This document shows, one piece after another, positions 42,261-50,400 of a DNA stretch of 64,000 bases (position 1 is its first letter; each line of letters starts with the position of its first letter). Under the pieces are notes generated by a model, which saw nothing but the letters and a program-made list of their open reading frames with translations, made no database searches and was not told the DNA's origin. Position numbers and translations under genes: made by a program. Source of the stretch: Chryseobacterium sp. ISL-6 (GTDB lineage: Bacteria; Bacteroidota; Bacteroidia; Flavobacteriales; Weeksellaceae); contig NZ_JAGGPT010000007.1 in the NCBI RefSeq assembly GCF_018613715.1, positions 310,001 through 374,000 of the forward strand, given 5' to 3'.

Positions 42261-43187
42261 TCAGAATATGATATATTCTTTTTGTTTTTCCCGATATTCT
42301 TTTTGATATTGTTTCACCGTTTTTCCTGTACCATCGTGTCTCCATCCCGGTGGATAAAAGAGATATTTTACCCGATTCTTAAAAGAAATTCCAGGCTGAG
42401 TAATATCTTTTCCTATTCTTCTCCATTCATAAAAAAGGACGGTTCGGGGATCTTTAGATTTTATTTTCGGATATATTCCATACTTTACAGGTACTTCAGG
42501 ATCTTCTTTTTCAAATGTTCCAAAAATCTTATCCCAGATGATCAACCCCATTCCCATATTACGATCCAGATATTTGATATTACACGCATGGTGAACGCGA
42601 TGATGAGAAGGTGTAACCAAAATATATTCTAAAAACCCCATACTCTTAATCGTCTGGGTATGAATAAACGTACCATAGATCTGGATTAAAGAATAAGCCA
42701 GCATCACATGCCATGGATTGAATCCTAAAAATGCTAAGGGAGAAAAAAACATATACCTGTACAAAGGCTGAAATACCGGACTTCTAAAACCTGTAGTAAT
42801 ATTAAAATAATCCGAGTTATGATGTGTTATATGTACCGCCCAAAAGACACGGGAATGATGGTCTACATAATGATGGACATAATACGCAAAATCCTGGGCA
42901 AGAAACACTGCAATCCAGTACCATATTCCAAATTCCCAATCGAAAATCCGATGCTCATAAAAGAATAGCATAACAAACATTGAAAAGCCTTTCATTATGA
43001 TATCCAACCCATAGTTTAACAGAGCAAAAAAGACATTAGTAGCGACGTCTTTGGTTTCGTAAAGCTTTTCTTTATTGAAATGGCTATAACCCATTTCAAT
43101 AAAAATAACTACAATAAAGACAGGAACGGTCCATTGCCAAATAACTTCCTGTCCATGGTCTCCAAAAGTTTTATTAAAATCAAACAT
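42261..43187 (-). CDS. Fatty acid hydroxylase / sterol desaturase family protein, copy 2
   Basis: 308 aa, same layout as copy 1 at 23350-24273: membrane segments in the first 190 residues and histidine motifs HYVDHH, HITHHN and HRVHHACN. It is very similar in the core (FRSPVFQPLYRYMFFSP against FRSPVLQPLYRYLYFSP) but differs at both ends. It converges with the LytTR gene. It probably modifies a lipid using O2; the two copies may act on different chains or under different conditions. Confidence 0.88.
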   Translation of the reverse strand: MFDFNKTFGDHGQEVIWQWTVPVFIVVIFIEMGYSHFNKEKLYETKDVATNVFFALLNYGLDIIMKGFSMFVMLFFYEHRIFDWEFGIWYWIAVFLAQDFAYYVHHYVDHHSRVFWAVHITHHNSDYFNITTGFRSPVFQPLYRYMFFSPLAFLGFNPWHVMLAYSLIQIYGTFIHTQTIKSMGFLEYILVTPSHHRVHHACNIKYLDRNMGMGLIIWDKIFGTFEKEDPEVPVKYGIYPKIKSKDPRTVLFYEWRRIGKDITQPGISFKNRVKYLFYPPGWRHDGTGKTVKQYQKEYREKQKEYIIF

Positions 43188-43349
43188 TTTTTTCTGCGAA
43201 GCTATAGAGTATGAACATTGGAAGTTTTTTTTTTAGATGAAAGTCACTTTTTTTTATACATCTAATATACTTACAATCACCTTAATAATTGATACAAAAA
43301 AAAATAAAAATGTACTATTTTTATTTTTTTTTGCAGGTCATTCTCCTTT

Positions 43350-43643
43350 TTAATCTTTCAACCATACATCATTATATTGCTCAGGATGACGTTTGAACTG
43401 AGCAAAAACATAAGGACATAAAGGAACTATTTTAAGATCATTTTCTCGTGCATAAGAAACAAGTCTTTCCAGTAGTATTTTCGCAAAACCTTTTCCTTCG
43501 TGCTCAGGATTTACTTCTGTATGATAAACAGTTAATTTTTGTCCAATCACCGAAATATCCATTTTCCCCACTTTTTGATCATCAGAAAATAACTGAACTT
43601 CTCCTCTATTGTGCGTATTGATAACAACTTCTGTTCTTTCCAT
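43350..43643 (-). CDS. Small GNAT family N-acetyltransferase (YjdJ-like)
   Basis: 97 aa. It fits the compact GNAT group: beta-strands in AEVQLFSDDQKVGKMDI-like sequence (VQLFSDDQKVGKMD), the acetyl-CoA loop in HTEVNPEHEGKGFAKILLE (seen as HEGKGFAKILLE), and KIVPLCPYVFAQFKRHPE at the end. The substrate is unknown. It has its own short region upstream. Confidence 0.88.
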   Translation of the reverse strand: MERTEVVINTHNRGEVQLFSDDQKVGKMDISVIGQKLTVYHTEVNPEHEGKGFAKILLERLVSYARENDLKIVPLCPYVFAQFKRHPEQYNDVWLKD

Positions 43644-43777
43644 TTTTATTTTTTTTAAACTAATTTTTAATAAAATAAAGATATCATGTTTAACAACAAC
43701 AATAAATATCCTATGATAATTTCTACCTCCTTCTTTTTACCAGTTTTTCAAAGCCTTATCTATCTTATACAATAACA

Positions 43778-43810
43778 AATCCCTTTTAAACTTAAAGTTT
43801 AAAAGGGATT
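43778..43810 (-). terminator. Terminator of the 43.8-63.4 kb operon
   Basis: Perfect 15-bp stem AATCCCTTTTAAACT / AGTTTAAAAGGGATT with a 3-base loop, 39 bases past the last gene's stop and followed on the minus strand by TTTGTTATTGT. Confidence 0.9.
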
Positions 43811-43848
43811 ATCTTTTGAATTTCTAATACATTATATTAGAATCAAGA

Positions 43849-44385
43849 TTACAATTGTGGAGTATTGATTACGATAAGTTCCAAATCTCCTTCTTTTAAA
43901 AGTGTTCCGTTACCTACTCGCATTGAGTCTACTTTGAAACTTGAATAATAGATATTTGGTAATTTAAACCAAAGATAAATATGAGAATCTGTACCAACAT
44001 ATTGACCAGCTATAATAGCTGTGCTTGCAGCCACATAAGTCTTATTGTTCATCAATGCTCCGGAGGGCTGGTAACAATATCCTACCCAGGTTACATCAAT
44101 AATGTCACCATTCTGATAATTATACCCGGATGCCCGGATGTGAAACATCTTACTATCCGTATTTGTTCTATAAGGCATTTTCACATGGAAAATCTTATCG
44201 GTATTGTACTCGGTAGTAAAAAACTTAAGAATTCCTTCTCTTGTACTTCCTACATCTTCTGATCTTACAAATTCAGGATTATCGAGATGTACATAGCTGT
44301 CAAGAAGATCTCCAAACTGCTCTTCTGTAGGCCTTCTACCTGCCTGAAAATATTCTTTTAATCGTGTAATTATTTTTTTTGCCAT
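43849..44385 (-). CDS. Short fibre-like protein: shared N-terminal module plus beta domain
   Basis: 178 aa, no signal peptide. Residues 1-35 are the shared module (MAKKIITRLKEYFQAGRRPTEEQFGDLLDSYVHLD, seen by its RPTEEQFGDLLDSYVHLD core), nearly the same as in the next two genes. The remaining ~140 residues are a single beta-rich domain (FHVKMPYRTNTDSKMFHIRA, HIYLWFKLPN), without GIGT repeats or coiled coil. It is the last gene of the operon, 5 bases after the previous stop. Probably a structural or receptor-binding part of the same assembly; that is inference. Confidence 0.75.
   Translation of the reverse strand: MAKKIITRLKEYFQAGRRPTEEQFGDLLDSYVHLDNPEFVRSEDVGSTREGILKFFTTEYNTDKIFHVKMPYRTNTDSKMFHIRASGYNYQNGDIIDVTWVGYCYQPSGALMNNKTYVAASTAIIAGQYVGTDSHIYLWFKLPNIYYSSFKVDSMRVGNGTLLKEGDLELIVINTPQL
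44281..44385 (-). repeat. Shared N-terminal coding module, copy 3
   Basis: Encodes residues 1-35 of the 43849 protein (LKEYF..GRRPTEEQFGDLLDSY). Related at protein and DNA level to 45744-45848 and 47273-47377. Confidence 0.85.
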
Positions 44386-44390
44386 GATGA

Positions 44391-45848
44391 CTAATTGATT
44401 AGAGTTTTTAATTGTTCTATTTCTTTATTTTGAGAAATCATGTAAAGCGTAAGTTCTTCAATTTTTTGAAGTAGCTTCATCTGAAAGTCCCCAATTTTAA
44501 CACCATCTTTGATCATTGTTTCACCGGATGGAATTTCCGGCAGATGTTTATTTTCTTTAATATAAGATTCCAATTCTTGTAAATCAGGCATGTGGTAATC
44601 AGTTCTGATTGGAGAATAATTATCATAATACTTCTGAAAAACATAATCTGCTGGAACATTCATATCAACAATAACATCTTCAACATGAATTTTTCCTTTT
44701 ACAGTAAGTTTCTGATCAGGATTCATTGTTCCTATTCCTACATTTCCAGCATCTCTATTTAGGATGACATCATTTCCAAGTGGATTAATATGAAGTGGGG
44801 TTGATGCATGACTCTGTATCCAAGTATATTGTCCACTACATCCGAATCTCAAATTTACCTGAGATACATCTCCTAGTATTAAAGTTCCTTCCTGATCCGG
44901 ATCACTCAATTCTGAAACAACATTCATTTTTCCATAAGGATTCATTGTTCCTATTCCTATATTCCCCTTAGGATGTACACATAGTCTTACAGCAGCATTG
45001 GTAACAAAATTAATTGCTCCAAAAGTATCACTCAACCCATTATTTACAATATTAAAATCACTATAGGTACCATATCTGAACCCTGAACCGGTATATCCAG
45101 AATTGACTTCCAAATCAGCACTTGAATGATATTTGATGGTTAACTTATTACTTCCACCTGCAGCTTCATTTCTATCAAATAAACCTGAAATGTAATTATT
45201 GTCGCCCTGTCCAACTGGAGCTTTCACATGGAGCTTTGTTTCAGGCAATGATGTTCCTATTCCCAAATTATCATTATAATGGATATAATGTGTTCTCTGC
45301 CCTATAAGAGTATTAGTGTAGATATTAGAAAGTTTCACCTCACTAAAATCCTGCGTATCGAAAGGGCAATGATAAGTAATTCTGATATCATATATATTCC
45401 CTGAATGATGAGTGTGATAAATAGTTATTTTATATTGATTAATATTAGCATCCCAGACTATATCTCCAATATAAATATGATTAATAATAGGACCTCCCGC
45501 CTCCACTATTCTTGAGGTAGGCGTATACCACACTGCATTATCCGGATTAGATCCCACCTGAAACAGTTTTTTGATATTTCCGACCGTATTCGTGTACATC
45601 CATGTTCCCACAATTTCTATTTCAAGAGACCCTGACATTCCTCTGTTTCCCAAAAGAATATCCACAGCCTGATCAAATACATCGTTAGGAAAGTCAACAT
45701 CTAGTCTTTTTTTTATGTAATTCTTAGGAAACAGTTGTGAATCTTCCAAATTGGCAAAGCTATCCATTACGTCACCAAATTGTGCTTCTGTAGGTCTCTT
45801 CCCTGATTTAAAATATTCTTTTAATTCTGTTATTGTCTTTTTTGCCAT
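44391..45848 (-). CDS. Fibre-like protein with shared module, GIGT repeats and coiled coil
   Basis: 485 aa, no signal peptide. Order: shared module 1-36 (LKEYFKSGKRPTEAQFGDVM); beta-rich domain ~50-185; three GIGT motifs (NLGIGTSLPETKLHV near 195, NIGIGTMNPYGKMNV near 300, NVGIGTMNPDQKLTV near 370); and a C-terminal tail-fibre-type segment (LPEIPSGETMIKDG, then KLLQKIEELTLYMIS). That segment is a likely trimerising coiled coil. It starts 2 bases after the 45851 gene's stop. The layout resembles phage tail fibres, but no phage genes lie nearby. Confidence 0.78.
   Translation of the reverse strand: MAKKTITELKEYFKSGKRPTEAQFGDVMDSFANLEDSQLFPKNYIKKRLDVDFPNDVFDQAVDILLGNRGMSGSLEIEIVGTWMYTNTVGNIKKLFQVGSNPDNAVWYTPTSRIVEAGGPIINHIYIGDIVWDANINQYKITIYHTHHSGNIYDIRITYHCPFDTQDFSEVKLSNIYTNTLIGQRTHYIHYNDNLGIGTSLPETKLHVKAPVGQGDNNYISGLFDRNEAAGGSNKLTIKYHSSADLEVNSGYTGSGFRYGTYSDFNIVNNGLSDTFGAINFVTNAAVRLCVHPKGNIGIGTMNPYGKMNVVSELSDPDQEGTLILGDVSQVNLRFGCSGQYTWIQSHASTPLHINPLGNDVILNRDAGNVGIGTMNPDQKLTVKGKIHVEDVIVDMNVPADYVFQKYYDNYSPIRTDYHMPDLQELESYIKENKHLPEIPSGETMIKDGVKIGDFQMKLLQKIEELTLYMISQNKEIEQLKTLIN
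45744..45848 (-). repeat. Shared N-terminal coding module, copy 2
   Basis: Encodes residues 1-35 of the 44391 protein (LKEYFKSGKRPTEAQFGDVMDS). Confidence 0.85.
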
Positions 45849-45850
45849 GA

Positions 45851-47377
45851 TTAATCTGTTTTTAAAACATCAATCTCCTTTTTAATTGAGATCATGTATA
45901 ATGTTAATTCTTCTATTTTCTGCAGTAGTTTGATTTGGAAGTCTCCTACTGAAAGTCCATTATCCATCATCTCTTTTGCAGAAGGAATTTCTGGGAGGTG
46001 ACTTTTTTCGGAGATGAATTTTTCAAGATCACCAATCTCCCTTAAATTATAATCGGATGCAAAGACATGATCCGCAGTAGGTGTCGCAGTAATCACTACA
46101 TCCTTTGCTTCAATTTTACCATATAGAGCCATATTACCTGCATCTGATAAAAACAATCTTGGTCCAGATGATCCATCTGTAGAATAATTCCAGAACTGCA
46201 ATCCATTACCATAACCTCCTGTCATATTGTAGATTGCCCATTTATTAGCCGTACCAAATGCTGTTTTGGTTGGATTTTGTAAGAGAAGAGCACCTCCTTC
46301 ATTACTACTAACTTGTGATGCTATAACTCCCTGCACATCTAGTTTCTGCTGTGGATTATCAGTACCGATTCCGACATTTCCATTCGGGATTATTCTCATA
46401 AGTTCTGACATCGCAACAGGAGAATCCTGGGCAACCTTTTGATAACTGGAAGACAAAAATCGAATACCATCGTTACCAGCAGTTACAGCGGTCTTATAGC
46501 TAGGATAAGATCCACTACTTGACAGCCAGCCAAAAGCTGTTGTATTATCTGCTTTTGCACCATAACTCATATAGGTTTCCGCATTACTTCTTAATGATCC
46601 CCAATTATTGACGGAACCATCTTCATAACGGATAGAAAACGCATTGACTCCTGTTGTGCCATCAGTATTGCCCACCAAAATATTTCCCCAGACATCTAGT
46701 TTAGATCTTGGATTACCTGTTCCAATTCCTACATTTCCATCTGTGTTAACCTTCAATCCTATTTTAGCACTTTCAGATGAAAAAAGATTTCCAACCCATA
46801 AATCCCATTCATTTGTCATGGGTTGGCGGTCTACATTCTCAGTAGTATTTCCTCGGTTGTCTAAAACATTCCATGCCTGATTTTTATTAATAGATCTGAC
46901 TTTAACAACTAACTGCATTTTTTGTTCTGAAACACCTAGTGTCTTCAGGGCTCTGATTCGAAATTTTGATAGCCCTCCATTAACATCTACGGTAAAGCAT
47001 ACATTTGTACTTCTATCAACATAATTATTCTTATTTACAGCCCCACACTCTCTCCAAATATTTTGATTATAATGTGAAGTTGCTGCAATATGAGTAGCCG
47101 CTGAAGCAATATTTCCTCTGGTATATGCAATAGATATTTCATAAAACCCTGATGCATTAGCAGCTACAGATTCAAATCCGACAAATTCTATATAATCTCC
47201 AATTTGATAGTTCTCAGGGAATTCAAGCTTAACATTATACTCAGATATTTTTAAATTTCGAATGCTCTCATCATCCAAATGCACATAGCTATCGATCAAA
47301 TCCCCAAACTGGCTTTCTGTTGGTCTCTTTCCTACTTTAAAATATTCTTTTAAGGCTGCTATTGTTTTTTTTGCCAT
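45851..47377 (-). CDS. Fibre-like protein with shared module, GIGT repeats and coiled coil
   Basis: 508 aa, no signal peptide. Order: shared module 1-36 (LKEYFKVGKRPTESQFGDLIDSY); beta domain ~45-185 (VKLEFPENYQIGDYIEF, KFRIRALKTLG); two GIGT motifs (NVGIGTGNPRSKLDV near 213, NVGIGTDNPQQKLDV near 335); and the same C-terminal end as the 44391 protein (HLPEIPSAKEMMDNG, KLLQKIEELTLYMIS). The two share ends but not middles, so they look like variants with swapped recognition domains. An 80-bp gap with a strong hairpin separates it from the upstream 1595-aa gene. Confidence 0.78.
   Translation of the reverse strand: MAKKTIAALKEYFKVGKRPTESQFGDLIDSYVHLDDESIRNLKISEYNVKLEFPENYQIGDYIEFVGFESVAANASGFYEISIAYTRGNIASAATHIAATSHYNQNIWRECGAVNKNNYVDRSTNVCFTVDVNGGLSKFRIRALKTLGVSEQKMQLVVKVRSINKNQAWNVLDNRGNTTENVDRQPMTNEWDLWVGNLFSSESAKIGLKVNTDGNVGIGTGNPRSKLDVWGNILVGNTDGTTGVNAFSIRYEDGSVNNWGSLRSNAETYMSYGAKADNTTAFGWLSSSGSYPSYKTAVTAGNDGIRFLSSSYQKVAQDSPVAMSELMRIIPNGNVGIGTDNPQQKLDVQGVIASQVSSNEGGALLLQNPTKTAFGTANKWAIYNMTGGYGNGLQFWNYSTDGSSGPRLFLSDAGNMALYGKIEAKDVVITATPTADHVFASDYNLREIGDLEKFISEKSHLPEIPSAKEMMDNGLSVGDFQIKLLQKIEELTLYMISIKKEIDVLKTD
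47273..47377 (-). repeat. Shared N-terminal coding module, copy 1
   Basis: Encodes residues 1-35 of the 45851 protein (LKEYFKVGKRPTESQFGDLIDS). Confidence 0.85.
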
Positions 47378-47395
47378 AATTTTGTTTTTTCATGA

Positions 47396-47430
47396 TCAGT
47401 CCCTCCTCCCACATGGTTGGGAGGAACTGA
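47396..47430 (-). promoter_or_regulatory. Strong hairpin between the giant genes and the fibre genes
   Basis: CCTCCCA / TGGGAGG with an extra T-A pair, extended by TCAGT / ACTGA across a CCC bulge. In the direction of transcription no T-run follows, so it is more likely an RNA-processing or stabilising structure, or an attenuator, than a plain terminator. Confidence 0.5.
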
Positions 47431-47457
47431 CTCATTTTTATTAATTATAATTAAGGG

Positions 47458-50400
47458 TTAGTTAGGGCTAACGATAAATGTTTGCTCGATGATCATTCCA
47501 TCAGTTCCATCGGAAGAAATTCCACCAATGTTTGTTGAAGAATCCGGACTGTACAGGGTAATAATTCTGTCATCCTTACTAAACATACCTGAGGTATTTT
47601 CCGCAACAACTTTAAAATGGTAGTAAATAGGATTCCCGTCTGCATCTTTTACTGTAAGCGGATCCAATCCTATTTTTTCTAATCGCAAGAAAATCGTATG
47701 ATCATTAATATCAAATATTTCTTTAGGAATCCAGGCATCAGTATTTGTCTGGGGATCGTTTTCAAAAAGAAATAACTGCACTTTTGAAGTATCATTTGGA
47801 ACAATATTCATTCTTGCCACTTCTTTCCAATTCCCTTGATTACTCATTTGATAAAGGTGATATCTACCTTTATAGCATTGTTCATTCCAGCTCAGCAGAC
47901 CTGAAGTAACCACATTTCCGGTAATCGGATTAGATTCAAATTTCAATTCCGGTGATTCTGGTAAAACATTTTCTGTAATAGTTGTAATCATCAATTTTGA
48001 GGCTTCAGAAGGTGCATATTCTGTTACAATTACATCAGATTGATTGTTTCCATTATAATTTGCTTCTGCATATTCTACTTCAGCTTCTACCGTTACACGA
48101 TAGTACAACGGATCACTGAACGGAACTTGAGGTAAATCTGAAAAACCATCTTCTAAAACCCATGTCTCATGATCCAACATTCCTGCCGCTTCAAGGTCAA
48201 GTTCTTTAACCAGCTCCATTGTTCTTACAGAGACAGCATCCTGCATATTAAGAGCACGGTATAGTTTTGCTTTCTTAATATTGTAGATTTTGTTGTACGA
48301 ATTGATTGTCACTTCCATTTTTGGTAAAACATTCTGTTCTTTATTTTCCAGAACAGGGATCACACTTTTAATTTCAGGAGTTCGCAATGGGAATGAATTA
48401 ACCATTCTTACCGGGCCAACAGCAGGACTTAATTCTCCCTGAACCAATTGAGCGTTGGTTTCCTTTACAGCATAGAAATAAACACTTGTAGAGGCACCAT
48501 CTAATGTGAAATCGACAAATAGTGTTTTATTGGTTCCCAAAACTTTCATCATTGGAGCCATATCGAACTCTGGACTGGTGGGATTCAGGAAAGTTCCATT
48601 TTTATCTCTAATTGACTGAGCTTTTGGAATGGGTTGATAAGTTCCTCCTTTAATATGCTGATACAGAATTGGAATCTCTGTAAGAGGAACAAATGAATTC
48701 TGAATCGTTTCCCTTACAAAATCATAGAATGTTAATTTCCCAAATCTTCCATTTGCATCCGGATGAATAATTTCATGCAGCATATCCTGAATATGATGAT
48801 ACTCCAAGGGGCTAATACTATCGTTATAGTAGCCGTTATGCTGAACAATGAATTCGTTGATACTTCTAAACAATGCTTTATTATTAGGAATAGGAAAACC
48901 ATATCCATTATACTCTCTGAACTTGCTTGTTGAAGGATCAAGTGTCGCATTCGCCAGTTCCAATAATCTGGCATTGAAAAATTCATCATTATTATGGATG
49001 CGTATATCTTCTATAGAGTCCGCTGTTGGAGTAGCATTATACCCTTCTGTATATTCATACAACGAACTTAATAGAATATCATCATTGCTGCGAAGATACA
49101 TTACACTAAATGGCCTGTGTCCAAAACTAGTTGTAAACGCATATGATGAACGTCCAAAATAATCTGGTCTTGTAGCATATTTTGCACCCAATGGTTGCTC
49201 TGGAGTTTTAGGAGCTTCAATTCTTCTTCCAAACATCATGGTAGGAATGGAAATTCTCGATTTATAATCATTGTAGGTGAGATCAATGCTCCGAGCCCCG
49301 AAAATACTGTACTTTTCCAATACATCAGGATCCTGAGGAATTACAAAATCTTTCGTCAGTCGGCATGGTGCATTATAATAAAGGTATGCTCTGTATCCTG
49401 GATAGAAATTTACCTCTTCTGTTCTTGAAAAATTATCCGGCTGTAAAGGATCAGTTGCAAAAGATTCATCCAAAGCAAATAATCTTAAATCTCCGGTTCC
49501 TATATTATCAATACGAATTACTTTAAGTGTTCTCAGTTCCTTTCCCTGCTGACCGGCGACGGAAACACGTACACTTCCTCTATACCATTGTACACTGTCC
49601 GCATTGGCAATCATTGAATGTTGAGGATGGTGACTCAATGTATATCCCGGGAAATTAAGTTCATATAATCCTGAAAAAGGGGCACCATTAGTCTCTGCTC
49701 TTTTGATATTGGCATGTTTTTTTATTCCTCTGAATTTTCTGAAATAGGTGTTATAGGTTATATCTGGAGCTACTCCTGATTCGACTGTAATTTCTTCAGT
49801 ATAAATAGGCCAATTGTCTCCAATTTTAATTTTCAGAGGGTGTGGATTTGATGTTCCCCAGGTTGTCGTATTTTGCATATTTTCCACAACCATAAAGGAT
49901 TCATCTACATTGGGTACTACAAAATTAGCAGGATCAAAAACCACTGGTGTATTTTGTCCAAAAGCATTTCCAACCTGTTTTTTATAAATATGAAAGATCG
50001 GAAAGTCGGGATCGCTACCTGAAACGATATTATCAATAATATAATCGTCAGCTCCTACTTTAAAAATACCACCAATATAATTTTGAAACTCTCCGACAGG
50101 AATCGTAGGGTTTAAAACCTGTGCAGGACTTGTAGCCGTAGCTGTACTGCTTAATTGTAACCCTTTTGTTTTAACTACAGAAACCAATGGATTTCCAGAA
50201 AGATCCGTTATCGTATCTACTACTCCAAACACCTGGTTAGGGATTTCAGGGCGATAAAATACTTCTATCTGATCAGCAAATAATTCTTCATTATCAGGTA
50301 GCGGATTAAAGGTAGACAGATCTACACCATTTATAGCTTTTTGATAAGAAATCATATCTTGTGATGCATCATATTCCATGGTAAGTCTCACCAAAGTTTT

